NCBI GenBank assembly: GCA_013362835.1
Contig: JABFVJ010000422.1
Span: 1 to 7,957 of the forward strand
Direction: 5' to 3'
Source of the DNA: Nonomuraea sp.
Lineage (GTDB): Bacteria; Actinomycetota; Actinomycetes; Streptosporangiales; Streptosporangiaceae
DNA: 7,957 nt
The notes beneath the pieces were generated by a model. That model was not told the DNA's origin. It saw nothing but the letters and a program-made list of their open reading frames with translations, and ran no database searches. The translations under genes and the position numbers were made by a program. The number at the start of each line of letters is the position of its first letter. The stretch's first letter is position 1. This document shows positions 1 through 7,534 of the stretch, in pieces.

Positions 1-3000
1 TGGAGCTGTTCCTGCCGCTCACGGTCGGCGACCGCGTCGTGATAGCGGGCCGCGAGGCGGCCAACGACCCGGCGCGCCTGGCGGCGCTGCTGGAGGAGGC
101 CACCGTCATGCAGGCCACCCCGGCCACCTGGCGGCTGCTGCTCGACGCGGGCTGGGCCGGTCGGCCGGGCCTGAAGGCGCTCTGCGGCGGCGAGGCGCTC
201 CCCGCCGACCTGGCCACCGCCCTGCGCGCCAAGGTGGCCGAGCTGTGGAACATGTACGGCCCGACCGAGACCACCATCTGGTCCACCCTCACCCGCGTCA
301 CCGACGGCCCGATCACGATCGGTCACCCGATCGCCAACACCCGCGTCCTCCTGCTCGACGCGGCCCTGCACCTGGTCCCGACCGGCGTGGTCGGCGAGCT
401 CTACATCGGCGGCGCCGGCCTCGCCCGCGACTACCTGGGGCAGCCCGAGCTGACCGCCGAACGCTTCGTCACCTGGCGCGACGGCAGCCGGCTCTACCGG
501 ACCGGCGACCTGGCCCGCCGCCGCGCCGACGGCACGATCGAGTTCCTCGGCCGGGCCGACGGTCAGGTGAAGGTCCGCGGCTACCGGATCGAGCTGGGCG
601 AGATCGAGACGCTGCTGCTGGCGCACCCCGCCGTCCGCTCGGCGGCCGTGGTGGTACGCGGCTCCGACGAGGACAAGAGCATCGCCGCCTACCTCGTCGC
701 GGACGAGGGGCCCGACTGGCGCGAGCACCTGCGGCGCAAGCTGCCCGACTACATGATCCCGTCGTCGTTCACGCTGCTGGAGGCGCTGCCGCTCACGCCC
801 AACGGCAAGGTGGACCGCAAGGCGCTGCCCGAGCCGGCGGGCGGCCAGGCGCGTCCCGAGGGCACGGCCCCGCGCACGCCCGCCGAGGCGCGGCTGGCCG
901 AGCTGTGGTCGGCGATCCTGGGCGTACGCGGCATCGGGATCGACGACGACTTCTTCGCGCTCGGCGGCGACTCGTTCAAGGCCGTGCGCGCCGTACGGGA
1001 CTCGGGGATCCCGGCGACCGTGCTCGACCTGTTCAAGAACCCGACGATCCGGGCGTTCGCCACGCTCGACGGGTCGTCGGAGGGCTCCGGCCTGCTGCAC
1101 GAGCTGACGCCGCCGCGTCCCGCGGCCTCGCTGACGCTGGTGGCCGTGCCGTTCGCGGGGGCCGGCGCGATCACGTACCAGCCGCTGGCCGCGGCGCTGC
1201 CCGAGCACGTCACCATGCTCGCGCTGGAGCCGCCGGGCCACGACACGGGCAACCCCGGCGAGCCGGTGCTGCCCTTCGCCGAGCTGGTCGAGGGCTGCGT
1301 CAAGGAGATCAAGGAGAAGGTACGCGGCCCGCTCGCGCTCTACGGCCACTGCATGGGCGGCGCGCTCACCGTCGAGCTCGCGCGCAGGCTGGAGGAGGAG
1401 GGCGTCGACCTGGTCAAGGTGGTCGTCGGCGGCCACTTCCCTGCGCCCCGGCTGCCGGGCAAGGCGTTCGCCTGGGTCCGGCGGGTCTTCCCGATGGAGC
1501 GGTGGACGTCCAAACGGCAGGCGCTGGAGTTCCTGCGCGCGATGGGCTTCTTCACCGAGGACCTCGACCCGCGCGAGCGCGACTTCATCATGGGCGTCTT
1601 CCTGCGCGACACCCAGGAGGGCGAGGACTACTACACCGAGCTCTACAACGAGCCGATCAAGAAGCTGTCCGCGCCGCTCGTCTGCGTGGTCGGCGAGAGC
1701 GACCGCGCCACCGAGCTGTACGAGGAACGTTTCCGCGAATGGGAGACCTTCTCCGACTCGGTGTCGCTGGAGGTCATCCCCAAGGCCGGGCACTACTTCC
1801 AGAAGCACCAGGCGCCCGAGCTGGCCGGGATCCTCGGCGGCGGCGAACGCGAACCGGCGCCGCTGCCGCCCCGCTTCCAGCAGTCCAGCCTGAAGACGTT
1901 CTTCCTGGTCGCCCTGGGCCAGCTCGTGTCGCTGATCGGCACCGGGCTGACCACGTTCGGCCTCGGCCTGTGGGTCTACCAGCAGACGCGGTCGATCTCG
2001 ATGTTCGCCATCGTGTCGGTCATGGCGCTGCTGCCCGCGGTCGTGCTGGCGCCGATCGCCGGGACCGTGGCCGACCGCTGGAACCGCCGCGTCGTCATGA
2101 TCACCGCGGACTCGGCGGCCGGCGTCTCCTCGGCCTCGCTGGCCGCGCTGCTCTGGACGGGCGGCCTCCAGCTCTGGCACGTCTACGTCATCGTCGCCGT
2201 CGGCTCGATCTCCACGGCCTTCCATCAGCCCGCGTACATGGCGGCCGTGGCGCAGCTCGTACCCAAACGGTATTACGGGAAGGCCAACGGCCTGGCCCAG
2301 CTCGGGCAGGCCGCGGGGACCGTGCTCGCGCCGCTGCTCGGCGGCGCGCTCGTGGCCGCGATCGGGCTGCGCGGCATCATCGTGATCGACCTGTCCACGT
2401 TCGCCTTCGCGGTCACCGTGACCCTGGCGGTGCGCTTCCCGAACACGCTGTTCAAGAAGCAGGAGGAGCCGTTCTGGCGGGAGGTGACCGGCGGCTGGCG
2501 CTACATCACCCGCCGGCACGGCCTGCTGGCGATCATCCTGTTCACCTCGTTCCTGAACTTCCCGTTCGCCATGGTCGAGGTGCTGGCCACGCCGCTGCTG
2601 CTCAGCCTCACCGACACCCGCGGCCTCGGGATCGCGCTCTCCATGACCGGCATCGGGCTCGTCGTCGGCAGCGTGATCATGACGGTGACCGGCGGTCTGG
2701 TCCGCCGGACGAACGGCATCCTCAGCTGCTTCATCGCCCTCGGGGCCGCGTTCGCCGTCATCGGCCTCGCCCCCCACCCGGCCTTCCCCGCGATCGGGCT
2801 GTTCCTCGTCGGGCTGCTGACCGCGCTGCTGAACGCCCACTGGTTCTCGATCGTGCAGCAGAAGGTCGGGCTCGACCTGCAGGGCCGGGTCATCGCCACC
2901 AACCTGATGCTCAGCTGGGCCATGGTCCCGGTCGGCTTCCTGCTGGCCGGGCCGCTGGTCGAGCACGTCTTCGACCCGATCGCGGGCGCCGCGCACGGCC

Positions 3001-3182
3001 GCGGCATCGCCCTGCTCACGCTGGTCGCGGGCGCGGTGACGGCGCTGATCGGCGTGGCGGCCTTCCGCTACCGCCCGGTCCGCCACCTGGAGGACGACCT
3101 GCCGGACGCGATCCCGGACGCCGTCGCCATCACCGACAAGGACCGGATCCAGCAGAAAGCCGACAGACAACTCATCGCCTGA
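1..3182 (+). CDS. Nonribosomal peptide synthetase terminal module (A-PCP-TE) fused to an MFS exporter, 5'-truncated
   Basis: The frame is open from the window edge, so the start lies upstream; 1059 residues are visible (residue 1 is the codon at position 3). Residues 1-275 are most of an adenylation domain, which activates an amino acid as its AMP ester: NMYGPTE (83-89), GELYIGGAG, YRTGDL (165-170), GRADGQVKVRGYRIELGEIE (about 183-202), LPDYMIP and NGKVDR (267-272). A carrier domain follows with LGGDS, Ser324 being the phosphopantetheine site. Residues 377-610 are an alpha/beta-hydrolase thioesterase with GHCMGG (Cys450 as nucleophile), Asp567 in GESD and His597 in KAGHYF. Residues from about 631 are a 12-helix MFS_3-type (EntS-like) exporter with the motif-A sequence GTVADRWNRR (687-696). 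The visible A-domain code points to glycine. TE and MFS share one frame with no start codon in the linker. Inferred role: last extension, release and export of a peptide. Confidence is high for the domains and low for the product. Confidence 0.95.
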   Translation, partial: ELFLPLTVGDRVVIAGREAANDPARLAALLEEATVMQATPATWRLLLDAGWAGRPGLKALCGGEALPADLATALRAKVAELWNMYGPTETTIWSTLTRVTDGPITIGHPIANTRVLLLDAALHLVPTGVVGELYIGGAGLARDYLGQPELTAERFVTWRDGSRLYRTGDLARRRADGTIEFLGRADGQVKVRGYRIELGEIETLLLAHPAVRSAAVVVRGSDEDKSIAAYLVADEGPDWREHLRRKLPDYMIPSSFTLLEALPLTPNGKVDRKALPEPAGGQARPEGTAPRTPAEARLAELWSAILGVRGIGIDDDFFALGGDSFKAVRAVRDSGIPATVLDLFKNPTIRAFATLDGSSEGSGLLHELTPPRPAASLTLVAVPFAGAGAITYQPLAAALPEHVTMLALEPPGHDTGNPGEPVLPFAELVEGCVKEIKEKVRGPLALYGHCMGGALTVELARRLEEEGVDLVKVVVGGHFPAPRLPGKAFAWVRRVFPMERWTSKRQALEFLRAMGFFTEDLDPRERDFIMGVFLRDTQEGEDYYTELYNEPIKKLSAPLVCVVGESDRATELYEERFREWETFSDSVSLEVIPKAGHYFQKHQAPELAGILGGGEREPAPLPPRFQQSSLKTFFLVALGQLVSLIGTGLTTFGLGLWVYQQTRSISMFAIVSVMALLPAVVLAPIAGTVADRWNRRVVMITADSAAGVSSASLAALLWTGGLQLWHVYVIVAVGSISTAFHQPAYMAAVAQLVPKRYYGKANGLAQLGQAAGTVLAPLLGGALVAAIGLRGIIVIDLSTFAFAVTVTLAVRFPNTLFKKQEEPFWREVTGGWRYITRRHGLLAIILFTSFLNFPFAMVEVLATPLLLSLTDTRGLGIALSMTGIGLVVGSVIMTVTGGLVRRTNGILSCFIALGAAFAVIGLAPHPAFPAIGLFLVGLLTALLNAHWFSIVQQKVGLDLQGRVIATNLMLSWAMVPVGFLLAGPLVEHVFDPIAGAAHGRGIALLTLVAGAVTALIGVAAFRYRPVRHLEDDLPDAIPDAVAITDKDRIQQKADRQLIA

Positions 3183-3209
3183 CCCCCGGTACGGCACCCG
3201 TACCGGGGG
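3183..3209. terminator. Perfect GC-rich hairpin between convergent genes, probable bidirectional terminator
   Basis: The arms CCCCCGGTACGG (3183-3194) and CCGTACCGGGGG (3198-3209) pair perfectly over 12 bp around the loop CAC. The stem starts at the base right after the NRPS-MFS stop codon and ends 11 bp before the end of the second ABC gene, which is read from the other strand. There is no U-tract on either side, as is common for actinobacterial terminators. The position between two converging transcription units supports a shared terminator; function is inferred. Confidence 0.8.
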
Positions 3210-3220
3210 GATCCGACCGG

Positions 3221-5176
3221 TTAGTCCACCTCGACGACCGCCTGGGTGAACTGGGCCGAGTAGAGGCGGGCGTAGGCGCCGTCGGCGGCCAGGAGGGAGT
3301 CGTGGGTGCCCTGTTCGACGATGCTGCCGTTCTCCATGACGAGGATCAGGCTGGCGTCGCGGATCGTCGAGAGCCGGTGGGCGATCACGAAGCTCGTACG
3401 CCCCTCGCGCAGCGAGCTCATCGCCCGCTGGATGAGCACCTCGGTACGCGTGTCGACCGAGCTCGTCGCCTCGTCCAGGATGAGGATGGCGGGCTCGGAC
3501 AGGAACGCGCGGGCGATGGTGATCAGCTGCTTCTCGCCCGCGCTGACCGTGCCGCCCTCCTCGTCGATCATCGTGTCGTAGCCGTCGGGCAGGGTGTGGG
3601 CGACGCGGTCCACGTGGGCGGCGCGGGCGGCGGCCTCGACGCGCTCGCGGGTGGCGCCTTCGGCGCCGTAGCCGATGTTCTCCGCGATGGTGCCGCCGAA
3701 CAGCCAGGTGTCCTGGAGCACCATGCCCATGCCGGCGCGCAGCTCCTCCCTGGACATCTCGGCGATGTCGACGCCGTCGAGCGTGATGCGGCCGGAGGTC
3801 ACCTCGTAGAAGCGCATGATGAGGTTGACCAGGGTCGTCTTGCCCGCTCCCGTGGGGCCGACGATGGCGACGGTCTGGCCGGGCTCGACGGTCAGCGACA
3901 GGTTCTCGATCAGCGGCCGGTCGGGCGCGTAGCGGAAGGAGACGTTCTCGAACGCCACGCGGCCCCTGATCGCGGCCGGACGGGCCGGCTCGTCGGGTTC
4001 CGGCGACTGCTCGGGGGCCTCCAGCAGCTCGAAGACGCGCTCGGCCGAGGCGACGCCCGACTGCACCAGGTTCGCCATGCCGGCCACCTGGGTGAGCGGC
4101 TGGCTGAACTGCCGGGAGTATTGGATGAACGCCTGCACGTCGCCCAGCGAGATCGAGCCCGAGGCCACCTTGAGCCCGCCCACGACGGCGACGAGCACGT
4201 AGTTGACGTTGCCGATGAACATCATCGCGGGCTGGATGATGCCGGAGATGAACTGGGCGCGGAAGCTGGAGGCGAACAGGGCCTCGTTGTGCTCGTCGAA
4301 GGTCTGGGCGGCCTCCTTCTGCCGGCCGAAGACCTTGACGAGGGTGTGGCCGCCGTACATCTCCTCGATGTGGCCGTTGAGCTTGCCGGTCGAGGACCAC
4401 TGCTTGACGAACTGCGGCTGGGAGCGCTTGCCGACGACCGCGGTGACGTAGACCGACACCGGCACGGTGACCAGGGCGATGAGCGCGAGGATCGGCGAGA
4501 TCCAGAACATCATCACCAGCACGCCCACGACGGTCAGCGCCGAGGAGATGAGCTGGCTCATCGTCTGCTGGAGGGTCTGGGCGATGTTGTCGGTGTCGTT
4601 GGTGGCGCGGCTGAGGGTCTCGCCGCGCGGCTGGCCGTCGAAGTAGCTGAGCGGCAGGCGGGCGAGCTTGGCCTCGATCAGCTCGCGCAGCCGGGACGCC
4701 GCCCGCTGCACGACGGTCGTGGTCAGCCGGAACTGGGCGATGCCGAGCGCCGCCGCCAGCAGGTAGATGGCCAGCACCCAGCCGAGCACGTGGGCGAGCG
4801 CGGTGAAGTCGATGCCGCGGCCGGGGACCACGCTCATGGAGGCGACCATGTCGGCGAAGGTGTTCTCGCCCCTGGCGCGCAGCCCGGCCACGGCCTGTTC
4901 CTTGGTGACGCCGGCGGGCAGCCGGGCGCCGATGATGCCGGAGAAGATCAGGTCGGTGGCGTGGCCGAGGATCTTGGGGCCGGTCACGGTGAGGGCGACG
5001 CTGGCCGTGCCGAGCGCCAGGATGACGGTCAGCAGCGCCCGTTCCGGACGCAGCAGCCGCAGCAGGCGGCGGAGCGAGCCGCCGAAGTCGAGCGCCTTCT
5101 CGGCGGGCCCGGACATCATCCGGCCGGGGCCGAACCCGGGTTGGGGGCGGCGCGCGGGCGCCGGGGCGGCGGTCAT
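3221..5176 (-). CDS. ABC exporter half-transporter, subunit with the intact Walker B/H-loop and degenerate signature
   Basis: This 651-residue protein has an N-terminal six-helix export domain and a C-terminal ATPase domain. Walker A is GPTGAGKTT (440-448), the Q-loop is in VLQDTWLFGGTIAENI, Walker B is ILILDE (Asp568, Glu569) and the H-loop is His600 in VIAHRLST. The ABC signature, normally LSGGQ, reads VSAGEKQ (544-550), so this subunit supplies the catalytic residues of one ATP site and the poor signature of the other. About 45 extra residues (79-125) lie between the first two helices and should face outside. The N-terminus (1-30) is Pro/Ala-rich. The ATG at 5176 is chosen because it overlaps the stop of the upstream ABC gene as ATGA and has an AGGAGG site 7 nt before it. 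Known family role: drug, lipid or peptide efflux as a heterodimer with the neighbouring subunit. It resembles, from memory, mycobacterial Rv1272c. The substrate cannot be told; a role in exporting the nearby NRPS product is only possible. Confidence 0.95.
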   Translation of the reverse strand: MTAAPAPARRPQPGFGPGRMMSGPAEKALDFGGSLRRLLRLLRPERALLTVILALGTASVALTVTGPKILGHATDLIFSGIIGARLPAGVTKEQAVAGLRARGENTFADMVASMSVVPGRGIDFTALAHVLGWVLAIYLLAAALGIAQFRLTTTVVQRAASRLRELIEAKLARLPLSYFDGQPRGETLSRATNDTDNIAQTLQQTMSQLISSALTVVGVLVMMFWISPILALIALVTVPVSVYVTAVVGKRSQPQFVKQWSSTGKLNGHIEEMYGGHTLVKVFGRQKEAAQTFDEHNEALFASSFRAQFISGIIQPAMMFIGNVNYVLVAVVGGLKVASGSISLGDVQAFIQYSRQFSQPLTQVAGMANLVQSGVASAERVFELLEAPEQSPEPDEPARPAAIRGRVAFENVSFRYAPDRPLIENLSLTVEPGQTVAIVGPTGAGKTTLVNLIMRFYEVTSGRITLDGVDIAEMSREELRAGMGMVLQDTWLFGGTIAENIGYGAEGATRERVEAAARAAHVDRVAHTLPDGYDTMIDEEGGTVSAGEKQLITIARAFLSEPAILILDEATSSVDTRTEVLIQRAMSSLREGRTSFVIAHRLSTIRDASLILVMENGSIVEQGTHDSLLAADGAYARLYSAQFTQAVVEVD

Positions 5177-6909
5177 GCCGCGGCCTCCTGTTCGGTGAGC
5201 TGGGACAGCACGATCTCCCGGTACGTCGGGCAGGTGCTCATGAGCTCGGCGTGGTCGCCGCTGCCGACGACGCGGCCCTCGTCGAGGACGAGGATGCGGT
5301 CGGCGTCGCGGATCGTGTTGACCCGCTGGGCCACGATGACGATCGTGGCGTCGGTGATCTCCTCGGCCAGGGCGGCGCGCAGGCGGGCGTCGGTGGCGTA
5401 GTCGAGGGCGGAGAAGGAGTCGTCGAACAGGTAGATCTCGGGGCGGTGCACGAGGGTCCGCGCGATGGCGAGGCGCTGGCGCTGGCCGCCGGAGACGTTC
5501 GTGCCGCCCTGGGAGATGGGCTCGTCGAGGCCGCCGGGCATCGCCTCGACGAACTCGCGGGCCTGGGCCACCTCCAGGGCCCGCCACAGCTCCTCGTCGG
5601 TGGCGTCGGGGCGGCCGTAGCGGAGGTTGGAGGCGATGGTGCCGGAGAACAGGTAGGGCCCCTGCGGGACCAGGCCGACCGCGCGGGACAGCGCCTCGGG
5701 GTCGAGGTCGCGGACGTTGACGCCGTCGACGAGCACGTCGCCGGCGCTCGCGTCGAACAGCCGCGGGATGAGGTTGAGCAGCGTCGTCTTGCCGCTGCCG
5801 GTGCTGCCGATGATCGCGGTCGTCCGGCCGGGCCGTGCGGTGAAGGTGACGTCGCTCAGCACGGGGTCCTCGGCGCCGGGGTAGCGGAAGCCGACCGAGC
5901 GCAGCTCCAGCTCGCCGATGCGGCGTTCGGGGGTGACGGGGGCCTTGGGCGGGTCGACGCTCGGCTCGGTGCCGAGCACCTCCTCGACGCGCTCGGCGCA
6001 GACCTCGGCGCGCGGGATCATCATGAACATGAACATGGCCATCATCACCGACATGAGGATCTGCATGAGGTAGGAGATGACCGCGGTGAGCGCGCCCACC
6101 TGCATGCTGCCGTCGGCGATGCGGTGGCCGCCGAACCACACGACGGCGACGCTGGACAGGTTCACCACCAGCATGACCGAGGGGAACATCAGCGCCATCA
6201 GCCGCCCGACCCGCAGCGACACGTCGGTGAGCCGCTCGTTGGCCTCGCCGAAGCGCTCGCGCTCGTGCCGGTCGCGGACGAACGCCCTGATGACCCGGAT
6301 GCCGGTGATCTGCTCGCGCAGCACCTGGTTGATCCGGTCGATGCGCTCCTGCATGTCGCGGAAGAGCGGGCGCATCCGCGCCACGATCACGCCCACGATG
6401 ACGATCATGATGGGCAGCACGACGAGCAGCAGCGACGACAGCGCCGCGTCCTGGCGCAGCGCCAGCACGATGCCGCCGACGCACATGATCGGCGCCGTCA
6501 CCATCATGGTGAACGTCAGCAGCACGAGCAGCTGGATCTGCTGCACGTCGTTGGTGGTCCGGGTGATCAGGGACGGCGCCCCGAACCTGTTGACCTCCTG
6601 GACCGAGAAGCCCTGCACCCGGTGGAAGATCGCGGCCCGCAGGTCCCGGCCGAGCGCCATGGAGGTGCGGGCGCCGTAGTAGACGGCGACGGTCGAGCAG
6701 ATGATCTGGACGAGCGTCACCCCGAGCATCACCAGCCCGATGCGGACGATGTAACCGGTGTCGCCGGTGACGACGCCGCCGTCGATGATGTCGGCGTTGA
6801 GTGTGGGGAGGTAGAGCGTGGCCAGTGTCTGCACGAACTGGAAGAGCACGACGAGCGTGATCTCTTTCCCGTACGGCCTGAGCTGGACCCGCAGGAGACG
6901 GAGCAGCAT
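5173..6909 (-). CDS. ABC exporter half-transporter, subunit with the degenerate catalytic site and canonical signature
   Basis: This protein has 578 residues from the ATG at 6909: six membrane helices (about 15-300) and an ATPase domain. Walker A is GSTGSGKTT (368-376), the Q-loop is in VPQGPYLFSGT and the signature VSGGQRQR is canonical (Ser473, Gly474, Gly475, Gln476). Walker B is YLFDD, with Asp497 where the catalytic Glu should be, and Gln528 replaces the H-loop His (VAQRVNT). It is therefore the non-catalytic partner that completes the working ATP site of the downstream subunit. The same Asp/Gln pair is known in degenerate subunits of heterodimeric exporters such as TM287; the protein also resembles, from memory, Rv1273c. 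The sixth helix is unusually Met-rich. Its start overlaps the tetR stop as TGATG. A TTG at 6912 would add one residue and give a 4-bp overlap; ATG is preferred. No clear Shine-Dalgarno site is seen, so reinitiation after tetR is likely. Confidence 0.95.
   Translation of the reverse strand: MLLRLLRVQLRPYGKEITLVVLFQFVQTLATLYLPTLNADIIDGGVVTGDTGYIVRIGLVMLGVTLVQIICSTVAVYYGARTSMALGRDLRAAIFHRVQGFSVQEVNRFGAPSLITRTTNDVQQIQLLVLLTFTMMVTAPIMCVGGIVLALRQDAALSSLLLVVLPIMIVIVGVIVARMRPLFRDMQERIDRINQVLREQITGIRVIRAFVRDRHERERFGEANERLTDVSLRVGRLMALMFPSVMLVVNLSSVAVVWFGGHRIADGSMQVGALTAVISYLMQILMSVMMAMFMFMMIPRAEVCAERVEEVLGTEPSVDPPKAPVTPERRIGELELRSVGFRYPGAEDPVLSDVTFTARPGRTTAIIGSTGSGKTTLLNLIPRLFDASAGDVLVDGVNVRDLDPEALSRAVGLVPQGPYLFSGTIASNLRYGRPDATDEELWRALEVAQAREFVEAMPGGLDEPISQGGTNVSGGQRQRLAIARTLVHRPEIYLFDDSFSALDYATDARLRAALAEEITDATIVIVAQRVNTIRDADRILVLDEGRVVGSGDHAELMSTCPTYREIVLSQLTEQEAAA
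5184..5189 (-). promoter_or_regulatory. Strong Shine-Dalgarno site for the second ABC gene
   Basis: The - strand reads AGGAGG, followed by a 7-nt spacer and the ATG at 5176. It lies inside the last codons of the upstream ABC gene. This decides the start of the downstream gene, even though its reading frame stays open for more than 1.3 kb further upstream. With the ATGA overlap it indicates coupled translation of the two subunits. Confidence 0.8.
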
Positions 6910-7526
6910 CAAGGAGCGCTTTCTCTAGTGGGGGAAGGCCGCAGCAGCAGCCCGTCGAGCAGGACGGAGACGATCTCCTCGTCGTCCATGTCGCCGAAGT
7001 CGCCGGAGACGCCGAAGCCGCGGTAGACGGTCGCCGCGACCAGCATGAGCAGGAGCTGAGCCGTCGCCTCGGGCGAGCGGCGGAGCCGGTCGCGGTCGGG
7101 CTCGACGAGGGCGGCGAGCGCGGCCGCGATCCGCCGGCGGTTCTCCAGCATCCGCTCGTGCAACTCGGTGTCGCCGGCCATCGGCCCCTTGGGGGCGGCG
7201 ATGAGGTTGGCGTTGGCCGTCATCCCGCCGCGCAGCAACGCGACCGCCGCGCGCAGCCGCGCGCGCAGCTCGGTGCCCGTGCCGATGGCCGCCAGCGCCT
7301 CCACCGCGGGTCGCGGGTCGAAGGCGCTCATCATGGCGGCCCGCAGCAGCGAGGCCTTGTCGGGGAAGACGCCGAAGATCGTGCCCTCGGCCACGCCCGC
7401 GGCCTCGGCGATCTGGCGGGTGCTCACCGCCGTTCCGTACGCGCGCAGCAGCGGGAGCGTGGCGGCGATGAGCGCGGCGCGGCGGTCTTCCGGGGCCATG
7501 GCGGGCACCCGTCGCCTTCTCGTCAT
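6909..7526 (-). CDS. TetR/AcrR-family transcriptional repressor of the ABC exporter operon
   Basis: This 205-residue protein has an Arg-rich N-terminal arm (MTRRRR) and a TetR-type helix-turn-helix at about residues 35-55 (STRQIAEAAGVAEGTIF, then the FPDK turn that follows the recognition helix). A helical ligand-binding and dimerisation domain covers the rest, and the length is normal for the family. It is the first gene of an operon, its stop overlapping the first ABC gene. By family knowledge it binds a palindromic operator as a dimer and lets go when a small hydrophobic ligand binds; here the likely targets are its own promoter and the exporter genes behind it. The ATG at 7526 has no Shine-Dalgarno site, which fits a leaderless transcript. 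An in-frame ATG at 7499 would drop nine residues and also lacks a site. The ligand is unknown. Confidence 0.93.
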   Translation of the reverse strand: MTRRRRVPAMAPEDRRAALIAATLPLLRAYGTAVSTRQIAEAAGVAEGTIFGVFPDKASLLRAAMMSAFDPRPAVEALAAIGTGTELRARLRAAVALLRGGMTANANLIAAPKGPMAGDTELHERMLENRRRIAAALAALVEPDRDRLRRSPEATAQLLLMLVAATVYRGFGVSGDFGDMDDEEIVSVLLDGLLLRPSPTRESAP

Positions 7527-7534
7527 GGGGAGAA

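Noticed and set aside
39..41. GTG as the start codon of the NRPS gene
   Set aside because: The frame is open upstream and reads ELFLPLTVGDR, the normal A-domain core just after the FDxS motif, so the gene is cut by the window edge.
245..5401. Very long + strand open frame (over 1700 codons) crossing the NRPS end, the terminator and both ABC genes
   Set aside because: Its product is Arg/Gly/Ala-rich low-complexity sequence with no domains. It is the out-of-frame shadow expected in GC-rich coding DNA and conflicts with genes that carry full motif sets.
5177..6484. Upstream extension of the second ABC gene to a 1087-residue protein, apparently an extra domain
   Set aside because: The added part is Arg/Pro-rich nonsense antiphase to the first ABC gene. 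The ATG at 5176 has AGGAGG 7 nt before it and an ATGA overlap with the preceding stop.
5251..7026. Long + strand open frame opposite the first ABC gene, rich in His, Asp and Gly
   Set aside because: Antisense shadow: compositionally odd, without recognisable motifs, and lying over a complete ABC exporter gene.
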